A stretch of 64,000 nt of DNA from Corbicula japonica. Taxonomy: Eukaryota > Mollusca > Bivalvia > Venerida > Cyrenidae. The stretch is from positions 2,335,685-2,399,684 of the forward strand of contig JAZAYU010000007.1 of the NCBI GenBank assembly GCA_038501625.1, in the 5' to 3' direction. Made by a program: the position numbers and the translations under genes. Below the pieces are notes generated by a model, which saw only the letters and a list, made by a program, of their open reading frames with translations, did no database searches and had not been told where the DNA came from. Every line of letters starts with the position of its first letter. Within the stretch, counting starts at the first letter, position 1. This document shows, in pieces, positions 1 to 11,462 of the stretch.

Positions 1-469
1 CGTTCAATATACTATATTTTTCGGCGTTAGCTGTCTAAGCTCACTTTTGACCTAGTTTTTCGACCAATGAAATGTTGTAAATAATACTCGTATTCTCTTA
101 TTATGCAGAGGGAAAATGAAATAAACTATTTCGATTGGTAGCTATTTACACCAGAGAGGCATCTAGCAGGGTGGAGAGGTATCTAGTGGGATTTTTTATT
201 ATTATGCAGAGGAAAAATCAAATAGATTAATTCGATTGGTTGTTAGTGGGTGTTGTATTGGAGGAAAAACATATTTACGATTTAAGTAACAAGTTAAGTC
301 AATATTGATGGCTTAAATACAATATTATATGGAATATTTTTGGGTGTCAGGTAAACACTTGCATACAATACACCGTGTAAAACGAAAGAGATGTGTAGAT
401 ATTTCTAGTTCTTACTGGTTCCTTTCTAGTTCCTTTGATACTGATTGTTAATTTCAAGTCCGATATACA

Positions 470-541
470 AGATCATTGTAGTGTAGTGGCTAACACTCTC
501 GCCTCTCAAGCGGAGGCCCCGGGTTCAATACTGAGGATGGA
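470..541 (+). repeat. tRNA-like sequence, probable SINE head or tRNA pseudogene
   Basis: TAGTGTAGTGG at 479-489 fits the Pol III A box exactly, and GGTTCAATAC at 522-531 fits the B box, with tRNA-like spacing. The middle resembles a glutamate-type anticodon arm (loop CTCTCAA), but the acceptor stem does not pair. A functional tRNA is therefore unlikely. Confidence 0.45.
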
Positions 542-1320
542 CACTATTTTTTAAAGTTAATATACGTAAAAGTTGGTAGATTTCGCTCTTGTAACAGGCT
601 GTTATTATTTATATTTATTAAATTTCAAGGACATTTATTCATCTTGAATTCTCACTCTACACGAGGTATTTTATTGAAACTGAATAAATTGCTTCTTTAA
701 TCGACTTGTTATCACTGTATGAAATTGTTGCAACAGCTTCAACATTTTTTTTAAAGACACTTACAATAAACTTATAAGTTGTCATGATTCGGTCGCTTAA
801 TCTCTAAGTCATACTAAGAAGGCAGGGAGGGTTCGTCAACAGCTATAACAAATAAAATAAAATAACTAAAATGTGTCTGCTTTGCCTCTCTGTATTTCTT
901 TCTTTCTTATATATATAAATGTTTTCCATCAACGCCGTTTATCTTTTTTAAAGATATTTCTTGTTTAACATAAATTGATATACACACGAGTATAAATGTA
1001 TTATAATATGGTAATGCGTATACATAATTATTATGTTGGAATGAAATACCGCCATGTACATACCGTTTGTTCCAGTGTTATAGTAATCATATTCAAACTC
1101 GGAAAAACACAACTTCCCAGTATATCCTCACTGTCTCCTAAGCAAACTAATGTAGTTGTTATATTCTCTCTACAGTTTAATAATTGATTGCAGATGTAAT
1201 CTGAATGGTAATTACATGTTTTCATTACAGTTATATTAATTTTTTGGCTATTGTATGTGTGTGTTATGTTCTTCCTATGTTAATCCACATTGAACTTGCT
1301 ACCAGTTTGTTTTTTTTGTT

Positions 1321-1324
1321 CATT

Positions 1325-1388
<64 letters not shown>

Positions 1389-1432
1389 TTTCTTTTTCTT
1401 TCTTTCTTTCTTTCTTTAAATCTTTCTTTCTT
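1321..1432. repeat. (TTTC)n microsatellite
   Basis: About 110 bases of almost pure TTTC repeats, interrupted near 1388-1400 by two TTTTTC variants. The serine/phenylalanine-rich open frame across it is a by-product of the repeat. Confidence 0.95.
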
Positions 1433-2231
1433 CAAAAAATAAAAATTTTCCTGTTTTCTTAGGAACCATTTAATCTCTTTTAGGTCGGAACATATCTACA
1501 TATAACTATTGAGTAGTGGTTACTTTAAATATAATGCATGGTTCATTATTCATCAAGAAAAATAATGCTATTGTTTTGGTATTAACCCAAGACATGTGAC
1601 ATAAATCAAAACATCAGCCTGTAAACTATCTTTCACGTTTACAGGTGACAGGAATAGCTGTTTCTCATCTTCGTAACAGGCGGCATTGTCTAAGTTATCC
1701 GTTCTGTTCCCGCTGTTAACCGGTGTTCAACAGTTTATCTTCAGTTTTGGTACATTACACGCCGGATGACCGATGACAATCACTAAGTGGTCGTGTTAAA
1801 CATGAGTAGTATGGCAGTAGTATTGAAGTAGAAAAGACTTCAACAAGGAAACTACCACACTTCTTTGAGGAAGTATGGTCATTTATTGTTTATCTCCCCT
1901 TTCTGGGCAGCCACTGCACTTGTTTATGATTACCCCGTCTTATTCCGCTTTAATGATAAATAAAACAGTTAGCTGTTCGACCATATAGAATGATAGTCCA
2001 AATATGTTCAAAAGTCTGCGGGACATTTGAATCACAATCCTCCAAACTAAAATACTAAAGACGATTTCATGGGGAAAATGTTTCGAACTTACAAATTTAG
2101 TTTTGAGTAATTAGTCATAGGTAATAAGTGTTGTTAAACGTAAAAAATAATTCGGTATTGTTATCGTACAACTGTAACCGGTGTCATATAACGATGACAT
2201 GTTCGACGCTAAAGAGCGTTCCTTGGGGGAT

Positions 2232-2312
2232 GTGGCGATGGCGCAGTTGGTTTCCATGCTTCTTGTGTGACTGGGCGCTGCGGTTTCGACAATGCTTGTT
2301 CGATCCCTGATC
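2232..2312 (+). repeat. Second tRNA-like sequence (A and B boxes)
   Basis: TGGCGCAGTTGG at 2239-2250 fits the A box and GTTCGATCC at 2298-2306 fits the B box. The spacing is longer than in a standard tRNA, and I could not fold a clean cloverleaf. A SINE or tRNA relic is more likely than a tRNA gene. Confidence 0.35.
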
Positions 2313-2928
2313 TGAGCATGTATCAATTATAACCTGTATTTTCAATCAATAGATGTCGAAACTACGCCTAAATGAAGGAGTCAATGATGACTTTACTTTA
2401 GTTTGACGGATTTTTTCTACATATTTGATGAAAAATATAATAAATCGTGCTTGAAAATGCTTATAGGAAACAGTTTTTTAATTTTTATAATGGCTTGTTA
2501 GTTGACCACTAGGTCGTGCGCACGTCAGCCATGCATTTGAATCGTTATGGACAACGGTGCTTTTAGTGATTCGGTAGTACCGATTTTGTGAAAGGTCAAG
2601 GCAAAGACGACATCAAGGAAGAAAATGTTAAGAAAGGAAATTCTGTTAGGTTGACTTACAAATTCAGTTTTAAATAACAAGTCGTAGTCAATACCGAATA
2701 GGTCGGCGTTTGTAAGTCGGGCATTCATTCGGGTCTTAGGGATAACGGTGCTTTAGCTCATTTGACTGATGATTAAATGGATTCGACAATACAGACTTTG
2801 TCAAAGGTCATTTGTTTCCTTAATTTTTGATAAAAAGTTGATTCTAACTTGCGGAGACTTGGTGGCCAAAATACCAGATATAAAAACTTAAAACCAAGAC
2901 AACAAATAGTCCTTTACTAAATGTAATT

Positions 2929-4311
2929 CTAGAAAATATAATCAAAGAAATGACCATGAGTGCCAAAGGGAAGATTATGTGGCAACTTTGCTGACGTCAT
3001 ACGTGTAAGATCTGTGGCATTAAAAATTGTAAAATTGGTTGTTTTCGTAAACATGTCAAGAATCGGAAGAACTAATATCCCATCGTCCTCTGCACTTCCT
3101 CCCGGTGTCGGTATAAAGTACGGCTCGTTTAAATACATCCCTACTTGTGCATATGCAATATCGTTTCCGGCGCAAACGTCCTTTTTTACAAGGGCCGCAT
3201 CAAGAAAGTCTTTATGGTCGTAATTATATGCAATTGCATAGGTGTAACAATATTTCTGCGATCTGTATTTTTCGTTTATCACCGGAAAGTCGATTCCGTT
3301 CGCATATGGAACGCTGGTCGGGTGTTCAAACGTGCCTACATTGACTACACCGCTGTCGAGATTGAGAGTGTACCGTTTTAAGGTTGGAATTTCAGAGGTT
3401 ACTCTTTTGGTTGGGTCGTGCAATGTGTCCATTTCAAACTGATGGAGGCCTGCTGTGTCGGCGAATGTACATATGTCCACAGTGATTTCATTTTTGAACA
3501 AATCCGATTCATAGGCATTCACAACGTGAAGGAAAAATATATTTTCTGTTTTCAATGTTTGGACCGCTCCGGTTTTCAGGCTGATAACGTATAATTTTGT
3601 AACATCTGTTGGTACCCATTCAAATGCATCAAGGGGCCGGAAATCCTTAAGCATCCCAAGTGGATTAACATAGAAGGGTACAGCAAACAGTACGGCATAG
3701 TGTTCAGTTACAGCAAACGAATGCATGTACGACGCTTTGTCAACTTCTATGACGGCAATAACTTCCCGTTGGCTCGACGATTTCGTGCGCGTAAAGATCA
3801 GCTTACTCTTCTGTCCAGGTATTGGTGTTGCTGCAGATACGAACGTGAGGTAATTGTTGGTACCGTACTCCGGAAGCGGATGTGCTGACCCCAGGATTAT
3901 TGACCTATCTAGTCCGGCAGTTGTGTTAGGGACAGCAGGATGAACGCCTTCCAGGGTCTTCAGATTGTAGGGATCCACTCTATAAAGGTTCCAGTAATCG
4001 CTCACTACAACAAAATCATTCACCTCTCCTCCGAAGTTGAAAATATTGACGTTCATATTATCGGGACCGTTCTTAAATGACTCTAGTTCCTTAATTATAT
4101 CGAATGGCGGATCTACGCGGTCTAACATGAGGTATGGAGCGATGTCGTTGTTCTGGACAGATTGTTTGTACGAGTCGGAATATATCATTCTCGTGCTGTA
4201 AAATGCCGAGCCGTTCCCTGGGAATCTCCAGCTAGCTAGTTTGCCAAACCCGTCTAAAGCATTTTGAAATTTTCGTTGGCCAACCTCCAGTCGCCCGATA
4301 CCGTTCCGTAT
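2929..4311 (-). CDS. Carotenoid oxygenase exon 2 (residues 56-515)
   Basis: This exon carries 460 codons plus the stop at 2931-2929. The acceptor AG is at 4313-4312, preceded by a T-rich tract. The open frame reads upstream of its first Met (4188) through IRNGIG and NALDGFGKLASWRF, which correspond to the family's RNGPG and HWFDGxALLHxF blocks. The first Met is therefore internal, not the start. Three of the four iron ligands lie in the C-terminal two thirds. Confidence 0.93.
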   Translation of the reverse strand: MRNGIGRLEVGQRKFQNALDGFGKLASWRFPGNGSAFYSTRMIYSDSYKQSVQNNDIAPYLMLDRVDPPFDIIKELESFKNGPDNMNVNIFNFGGEVNDFVVVSDYWNLYRVDPYNLKTLEGVHPAVPNTTAGLDRSIILGSAHPLPEYGTNNYLTFVSAATPIPGQKSKLIFTRTKSSSQREVIAVIEVDKASYMHSFAVTEHYAVLFAVPFYVNPLGMLKDFRPLDAFEWVPTDVTKLYVISLKTGAVQTLKTENIFFLHVVNAYESDLFKNEITVDICTFADTAGLHQFEMDTLHDPTKRVTSEIPTLKRYTLNLDSGVVNVGTFEHPTSVPYANGIDFPVINEKYRSQKYCYTYAIAYNYDHKDFLDAALVKKDVCAGNDIAYAQVGMYLNEPYFIPTPGGSAEDDGILVLPILDMFTKTTNFTIFNATDLTRMTSAKLPHNLPFGTHGHFFDYIF

Positions 4312-7300
4312 CTAAAAATGTAATGGATAAGAAAAAATGAAACATTGAATTATGGGAACTTGTTTCACAACCAACCGATTATTCCGGCTCGCCCTCGGGC
4401 GCCCGAATATTCGATAAGAATGTTTTCTATGAAAACAACAAAGAAAACCAAGTAATCCGTCTGAATGGAGGTTCGTCTTTTGGAAAGAAATAAATGTGTG
4501 ACTTCTCCTTTTCAATCCTTTTTTATCAAATCAATATCAAACAGCAGCTAATTAATATCGTTGTCGGATGTTTGTTTGATATTCGTCACGCTTTATAACC
4601 GATTAGCCTCACAACCTGCAGTGACAATGGTTTATCCCAGAATCTACCGATATTCAATGATTTCTTTATGAAGCCCTTGTGTATGGTTTATACAAAGTTG
4701 ACGCATATTAGTTGGAAGATGTGTAATAATTGTCTAATTACTTAACTTCAAGGCTGAAGTTTATAAAGCTGAGATTGGAAATCTGTCTCAAATCTTAAGT
4801 ATCTGATTGACTAGTTTCCATGCTCAGTTTTAAAACCTTGGGCACAAGTCTTGAGTACGGTTTTGTTAAATGTCTGCGGGGATTCGAGATCAATAATATC
4901 TCGTTGGATATCAAAATATTAAAACCACATGAGTCTCACAGTGTGCAATTTTTTACGGTTACAGACAGTGTACAGATGGGCATCAACCAAGCACGTGCCT
5001 AAAAGCACAGCAGAGCCAAAGCTTCAGACGAAATAAATCACTGAAGAAAAATTGAGTAACTTGTCAGACTGAATCCGAAGCTCCTCCATAAATAATTCCT
5101 ATTGTTTACTGCAATCGATTTCTAAATAATGGACGGTATTCACCAACGGTGTTTACGTTATCTTGTCCATCGTCATAGTGGCTGCTGTGGTGAGAAAATG
5201 ATAATTATTTCGTTGTTTCTCTAGCCGTAAAAGAATTAGGCCACGAACACCTCAACGGCGTATGCATAATAATAATAATTTCATAATTTACGCCGTTTGA
5301 AGGCTGTTGAGCAAGATTCGCGATATCTGTGTAAATATTGAGTTGCGCTCAATCCGAGGTTAGGCGGCGTGGATGTAACAACACATGTCCAATACTGCTC
5401 ACGAAAAGGCTCAATCAAAATGAGCCTGCAAAATATTGATATCTGTTATGTTCGGTGTCTTTCAAAGTTTTTTTTTCATCTACTTGATTGCGATTACTAA
5501 ATATCTAGTAATGTAATGTAAAAATATTTATAAACAAAATTCAAGTTCTACATTAAAAATGATAACATCTCCTTAAAACTTCATTTTATAAACAAGTTAA
5601 CCTACATTTCGAACCAGACAAATTTTATCTATCTTTCACTGACAAAATATGACCTGCCAACTAAAATATTCATCTTATCATTATTTTGTTAAAGATATTG
5701 TAAGAATGCAATTTTGAAAACGTTTGTGCTGGTTTACCACGGTTCTGAAAGTATATGTACTTGAACATGGGGCTCCTTCTTATGCTAGTCCGATGATTTA
5801 CCACGTCACCGTAGATGCTAGCTTATTTGCGTGGTACTAATTCTAATTTGCCGAGTTACATACTCTACCGCCAAAATTTAACGAAAGTTAAACAGACACT
5901 ATCAATGATAGTGTTTTTAACGAACAAATAATAGCAGCGAGTATAATTTAGTCGCAAACACTATTTCTACTTTCTACAGAAAGTCACAGGTGTTGCTATT
6001 TGATCTGTGTACAAAAAATGACAAAAACACTCCTGTGCTTGTAGAGACAAAACAATACAATAAAATGTTAGTATGACTCGATTTTTCTTGTATCGTGGTC
6101 TTTATGGGTTATTTTTGAAATCGGTAATTCATGTCATTTCGTTTAACCTTCACAGGTGCTTAAATTGTTTTGGGAAAACAAGTGTGATGTACTTGACAGA
6201 ACCATTCCTATATTAATATATGAAAGTTGAGAAGTACCAGCAATTTGCAGCTCTATATTCCATTCGAGATATAAAAAATACTCTTGAGCGTACGTGTACA
6301 AAGGCAGTCCGGTTCGTCCTGGTCGTTATCTACGGAATTCCGTTAGGGCCATCGCCTATTAATGAAATAGTCCGAAACGCGAAAACACGAAATCACGAAA
6401 GTACGATGACGAAAACGCGAAGGTACGATGACGAAAACGCGAAAGTACGATGACGAAAACGCGAAAACTCGAAATCACGAAAGTACGATGACGAAAACGC
6501 GAAAGTACGATGACGAAAACACGAGAACACGATGACGAAGACATGAAAACACGAAAATGATAATTATTAAATTTCGCGTTTTCATCATCGTACTTTCGCG
6601 TTTTCGTCATCGTACTTTCGCGATTTCGTGTTTTCGCGTTTTGGTCTTCGTACTTTCGCGTTTTCGTCATCGTACTTTCGCGTTTTCGTCATCGTACTTT
6701 CGTGATTTCGTGTTTTCGCGTTTCGGACTATTTCATTAATAGGCGATGGCCTAACGGAATTCCGTACCACGTGGATGAAGAATCCCTGTATGCGCATGTG
6801 CACCGGAAGGCGAAGTGCGAAAACGCGAAAGTACGATGACGAAAACACGAAAATACGGAAGTACGATGACGAAAACGCGAAAGTACGATGACGAAAACGC
6901 GAAATTATATCGCATTTTCATCATCGCGTTTTCGCATTTTCGTCATCGTACTTTCGCGTTTTCGTCATCGTACTTTCGTGATTTCGTGTTTTCGCGTTTC
7001 GTACTATTTCATTAATAGGCGATGGCCCTAACGGAATTCCGTAGTTATCAGTGACGGCGTCATTTTTTACTCTATGTACTTTCCGATTTCTCAAATACAC
7101 GCTGCCAATGTTTTTTCATTTTTCCGAATATCGCCGATATTTTATAATTCTGCGCTCATCACTGTATCTTAAGCAATCTTTGGGAAAAGGCAAGAGGTTT
7201 CTTCAGAAATGCAAAAAATTTCAATAAAATACATACATTTTAGAGTTTGCCAACGTCACGGAAGTTTTGAATGTTTAATCTGTGGGTACAACACATTTTG

Positions 7301-8938
7301 CCAGTTTTTGGGTGTTATCAGTTGAAACTAATGAAAACATTTTTATACACGTGACACATTTGTGTACTGGATGCGAATATTTTCGTCATTTTTTCAACAA
7401 TAACTTTATTCGAAGAAGTATCACAAGTCAAATGATCACAGCAGGAAGCATTGACACGAGCTTATTACATACAAATATTATACAAATAATAGGAACTAAC
7501 GTTTTAAAATTAAGAAAACTTTCACATTCAGGGTACCGCATCATCTAGAATAATGGCAACGCTTATTTTTGATAAACTTAAATCTGAAGTGCAATCCCTT
7601 TATAGCCAGTAAGTTTTGATCTAGGGACACGAGATCGATCATTAACTATTCGTTTGTATATACATTTGTTTCGTATAATACCAGGATCAAGTGTGTTGGT
7701 GTTTTACGCCATACATCCAAAACAACCAGGTATGCTTCTAGAACTGAGGCATCCTCCCTATCATGCACTCTCATGACTAAAACACGTCTAGTGGCCTCGC
7801 ACAGATAAGCAACGATAAATACAAGCAATGATTAGGTTAATCATTGGAATGGGTTGCACGTCTGATCGATTGTATACGGTGCCACAATTTTGAGTGCGGA
7901 CCAATGATACGGTACGAAGAGTTTCGTAATATTAGCATATAATTGTATATGTGCAATATTCTTTGTATACATATTTTGATGCTCACAGCAATATAAAATA
8001 CATATTCGATCGAAAACAGGAAATTTTGATTTTAAATGTATTCCAAATGGTCATTTTATCCAAGCCCGCTCAAGACCCACACTAAAACAAAGAAATCCTA
8101 CAAGCCCTGGATGAAAACTAGATAGAAACGGTTACACCTAACATCCACTGATCATAATATTCCGTAGACATACTTTTGTTAACACACCCACTCTAAAGAT
8201 ATTTTTTTTGACGTTTTCCATCACCGATGGACTTTTTCACAGTTTGCTTTGACTAAAATGATACGTTGATCAAGATGATAAAATATCGGCAGTATGCGAA
8301 AAAATGATGCGTATAGTCGTATACCCTTGACACCGTGAAATAATATCTCATAATAACAGCAATTATACAAGAAGAGCGAGTAACAATTGCTTTGATCAGT
8401 AATTTTTAATTAACTTTCTTGTAATTAGCTTTTTTTACAATGATCCTAAAGAGCAGGAGCTATTGGGTCTTTCATCGCAAAAATGTGGAATATTACTGAT
8501 TTATTTCTATTTCGGTTTCAGTCTGACAAGTTACTCGATTTATTTCTTGTTTTATTTCTTCTATTTTTCAATATGAATCTCGGCTAACATCAACTTTGCT
8601 AGAATAAATTAAACCTTTTCGGTTTCAGTCTGACAAGATATTCGATTTATTTCCTGTTTTATTTGTTTTCAATGTGAATCTCGGCCAACATCAACATTGC
8701 TAGAATAAGTTAAACTTTCAGTAAATATTTACTGTAAAGAGTATAATATTTGATTACTGGTTTAACCTCATACCATGGTTCCTCTCAGCCAGGCCGGTAG
8801 TGGTTTATCGAACTGAAGAGCAACATTACTCAACTCCTCTAAATTTGTGCTGAACAAAATATCAGCTACAGCGTCACCTTTTATTCCACAAAATGAACAG
8901 AAATTGATTGTCACGATCGTCAGCCATAGGACGTTCAT
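2929..8938 (-). CDS. Carotenoid cleavage oxygenase (BCO/RPE65/NinaB family), two exons
   Basis: The gene joins 8938-8774 to 4311-2929 on the minus strand, giving 515 residues, the usual family length. The family is a seven-bladed propeller of non-haem iron(II) enzymes that cleave carotenoids or isomerise retinyl esters. All four iron-binding histidines are visible: SAHP (H199), MHSF (H252), FFLHVVNAYE (H317) and THGHF (H507). EPYF (E451) and AEDDG (462-466) also match family motifs. The splice joins LPAWLRGTM to IRNGIG, rebuilding the family's N-terminal GTxIRNGxG block. Both splice sites are GT-AG, and the intron is 4.46 kb. Residues 1-23 look like a signal peptide, and N-X-T sequons lie at N184, N481 and N486, so a secreted or lumenal protein is inferred. 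The metazoan PDPCK motif is degenerate here (near DPPFD). Substrate cannot be told from sequence. Confidence 0.93.
4753..4845. mobile_element. MITE-1 copy (degenerate, shortened)
   Basis: It has the ends GCTGAAG and CCTTGGGCAC and the core words of the MITE-1 family (GAGATTGGAAA, ATCTGATTG, TTTCCATGCTCAGTTT). It is flanked on both sides by the 3-bp direct repeat AAG. The centre of the palindrome has been lost. Confidence 0.75.
5225..5395 (+). repeat. Dispersed repeat F copy
   Basis: The segment GCTGTTGAGCAAGATTCGCG with the following TGTGTAAATATTGAGTTGCG resembles stretches at 49975-50045 (same strand) and 48790-48850 (opposite strand). It is also related to the inverted pair at 48610-50050. 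Family unknown. Confidence 0.5.
6332..6765. mobile_element. Foldback element with tandem-repeat arms
   Basis: The two ends are reverse complements, starting ACGGAATTCCGTTAGGGCCA and ending TAACGGAATTCCGT. Each arm of about 200 bp is mostly a tandem array of a unit of about 22 bp containing CGAAAACGCG and AAAGTACGATGA. The arms meet at an AT-rich centre near 6555-6575. There is no coding capacity; the lysine/arginine/threonine-rich frames across it are repeat artefacts. The terminal ACGGAATTCCGT is itself a palindrome. Confidence 0.88.
6815..7042. mobile_element. Partial second foldback element
   Basis: Same unit and same right-hand end (AATAGGCGATGGCCCTAACGGAATTCCGT region) as the element at 6332-6765, with a shorter left arm that lacks the terminal palindrome. 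The spacer at 6767-6814 separates the two. Either a truncated neighbour copy or a rearranged duplicate. Confidence 0.8.
8509..8721. repeat. Tandem duplication of about 107 bp
   Basis: Two head-to-tail copies share TTTCGGTTTCAGTCTGACAA, AATCTCGGC and TTGCTAGAATAA with small differences. A short inverted relative of the same sequence (TAACTTGTCAGACTGAATCC) lies near 5057-5076 in the same intron. Confidence 0.8.
8774..8938 (-). CDS. Carotenoid oxygenase exon 1 (residues 1-55)
   Basis: This 55-codon exon starts at ATG 8938-8936. The start MNVLWLTIVTINFCSFCG is a hydrophobic, signal-peptide-like segment. The end, LPAWLRGTM, is the conserved N-terminal block of carotenoid oxygenases. The donor is GTATGA (8773 downwards), phase 0. 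It was missed by simple ORF calling because it is short. The exact family match on both sides of the junction makes the join strong. Confidence 0.88.
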
Positions 8939-11419
8939 TTTACACTAATGAAAAATCACAACAATTCTTATCGAAATATAACTTTAACTTCACCTTTGAC
9001 ACGTTTGAGATAACATTTTTGTTTGTGTAGTGTAGTTGCGTTAAGTTAAAGAATCGCCAACTTGACTTTACCAACAAAAACAACTACAACAGAATTACTT
9101 CGCAGCATGCCAAATGTAGTTAATTTTCGGATCATACTATAAGGACCCGGGTATTTAGGGACAAGGACGTTTGTCATCCCTAAAATTCTCGTTTAAATCC
9201 GAAAGAATCGAATGTTTAAATATTTTAAAAATGGTGTTTGAGTCCAGAAGCGATAGTTCCTTATCATAAATAGACACATTAGAAAACGCAGCCTCCCCAA
9301 CAGTCAAAAAGGCAGAGAGGAAATGAGATCATATTGTATATATTTTTGATAAAAAAGACACCACAAATAATTAACGACAGTGGAAACTTGACGGGTTACT
9401 ACCTTTGAACGGTCAGTGACATAGCATTCTTCCACAGGAGGTTTAAAGCCCCAGCCCTAAACTTAAGTAAGAATATACTATTGAAAAATCATATTTGTCC
9501 ATATGGACTCCAATATATTACTCTCTAACAGAACACAAAAGGTCCGAACGAATTCTTTCTTATAGACGGGATTTTCGATTATGTTAAATTATCGTTAACG
9601 AACTTTTAAGAAGCTAAATATAATGGAGGTATATTTAGCACCGATTTTTGACGAAGAGACCACTTCATGCGCGATCTCGATTGCCGTGACGTTTCGGAAA
9701 TCCTACTTTCGCTTTTAGCCCTCTTACGCCGGAGTCATTATTTTAGGATGTTGTTGACGTCGCGGCGGAAATGACGTTACGGAGCGCCAAAGTTAACGTC
9801 GCTATTAATTTCAATGCGGTTTGAGACTCATGTGTATTTGTTCAAGCGTCATAAGTGTATCTTCATTTACTTTTTGTTAAAATTAATAATTTTAATATTA
9901 GTACATTGCATTTATTCATATTGTATATTTACAACTTTCTCCGCGATTTGTGTTTGAAGAAACTAATGCTATGAAGCATAAACGTACTCTGAAACAGAAC
10001 ATGCGTATAGTATATTTGTGATCGGACACAAAAACCGACAACCGGTCTTTAACAAAGTACCGGAGGAAACTAATTTCTCAGAATGCCCATGTACCGATGT
10101 ACTCAATTTCATCTTCCGACTTTTTGTTGAAAGAAAAAGAAAAAGACGGTAAATAATGCCGGTAAATTATTTTTTCTTATTTAAATTGTGATACACATGA
10201 ATGTTTGCACTGCAATCCATCTGGTGTGAGTTTTAGATATAACTCATGATTTACTTTAATTGCATTCGCTTGACTCGTGGATAGTTTATGCGCAAACGAA
10301 ATCTTTGAAAAAAAAGAGCGGGAACCGGACTACTAAAGAAAATATTTGTTTCTATCAGGCAGTAAAAACGGTTTGCTGAATTGGTTGTCCATCCGTCCCA
10401 TTCGGGTTTGAGTTCCAGATTTCCCGGTATTAATACGAGTAAAGCGTTGGTTGTGCATCTCAGCGGCCTTTCGAAGTGGGAGAAGTGAATTTAATAGCCG
10501 TCATTGTATATTATATACCGGGTATTTGTTCCGAATTTCACAAAGGATTAACATGATTTGTATCGATTGCAAATTTAAAAAAGAATACGTCAGATTTTGA
10601 CAGGAAAGTTCACAGGTCTTTTTACATGTATCTGCTCTGTGTATTCGCCAAATTAAATGGGAAAAGGAGACAACCACTGAATTGAATCAATTAAAGTGCT
10701 ATATATTTTCGTCTTCCAGATTTCTGATTCATAGAAATTTAAGTATTTCTTGATTTAGTTCTGTTCGCCTAGAAATAAAAATATAGCCGTTTTATTGAAA
10801 AACCAGCATACTTGTTTTTATGCCAGGATGGTAAATCGTATTTTGGTATTTGTTTACTAACAAAAGTAGATTCTAATTCCGGGAAAATCAAACTTTTACC
10901 GACATGCAACTTTTTTTCATAAATATCGGGGTTATTAGCAGATTTTCCAACAATGCTCGCGCGGACCAAATTTATTTTAGTAAATTAAAATTGTAATAGT
11001 TCGAACTAATGCTGCAAATTTGTGCCTATAGTTCCAAATACACGTAATATTTCATACAAGAACGGGTTAAATTGAAGTAATGCCGCTTTAAACCTTGTTC
11101 AAGGGTGATTACACTTGCCCCTACAGGTTCTCATAAAAACAAACAAGTATAAGTCGTCTTTGTGAATAAGCTCGCGATACCCAACCATCAAGTCGACAAT
11201 TGTGAATGCGAAAGCACACAAATCGGTCAACAGACGCTTTGTAAAGCTATAATATTACGACCATAAATTGATGAAATGAGATCAAAATGGCTTACAAAAT
11301 CGTTTCAAACCGTTAACTAACATCACTGATAACATTAATCATAAACTGCATGGAAATGTACTTTTTGTTTATCCATGAAGGGATAGGAAATAACAATCAC
11401 ATATCTAATTTAACTCTTT

Positions 11420-11462
11420 AATTTCAAAACGTTTCGGCCATCGGCCATCTTCAGTTGAAATT
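11420..11462 (-). ncRNA. Candidate hammerhead ribozyme (Penelope-like/retrozyme type)
   Basis: On the minus strand the core CTGAAGA, then GGCC-GAT-GGCC, then GAAACGTT can be read. It is enclosed by AATTTCAA and TTGAAATT, a perfect 8-bp stem I. This matches the hammerhead layout CUGANGA, stem II, GAAA, with a palindromic stem III (ACGU) that could form between two copies, and a GUU cleavage site. Such minimal, dimer-type hammerheads are known from Penelope-like elements and animal retrozymes. One point does not fit: an unpaired U sits between CUGAAGA and stem II. No reverse transcriptase is seen nearby. Function is inferred, not shown. Confidence 0.5.

Larger units (their letters stand above)
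1..2928. other. Intergenic stretch left of the carotenoid oxygenase gene
   Basis: No open reading frame here has splice sites, family motifs or composition that I would call coding. It contains a TTTC microsatellite, two tRNA-like stretches (annotated separately) and a diverged direct repeat: roughly 2525-2607 resembles 2717-2810, sharing the words aacggtgct and gtsaaaggtca. Near 115-240 there are also two related copies of a stretch beginning ttattatgcagagg. The 3' UTR and poly(A) site of the minus-strand oxygenase should lie just below 2929, but I see no clear AATAAA there. Confidence 0.6.
4312..8773 (-). other. Intron of the carotenoid oxygenase gene
   Basis: A 4.46 kb intron with no coding signal. 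It holds a MITE-1 copy, a dispersed repeat near 5225-5395, one complete and one partial foldback element (6332-7042) and a 110 bp tandem duplication (8509-8721). The rest shows nothing I recognise. Confidence 0.8.

Noticed and set aside
1205..1462. 85-codon frame rich in Ser/Phe
   Set aside because: Created by the TTTC microsatellite.
6359..7015. Several 60-100 codon frames with RxFRHRTF or TKTRKYDDENAK repeats
   Set aside because: They lie on the foldback tandem units in both strands and have no independent support.
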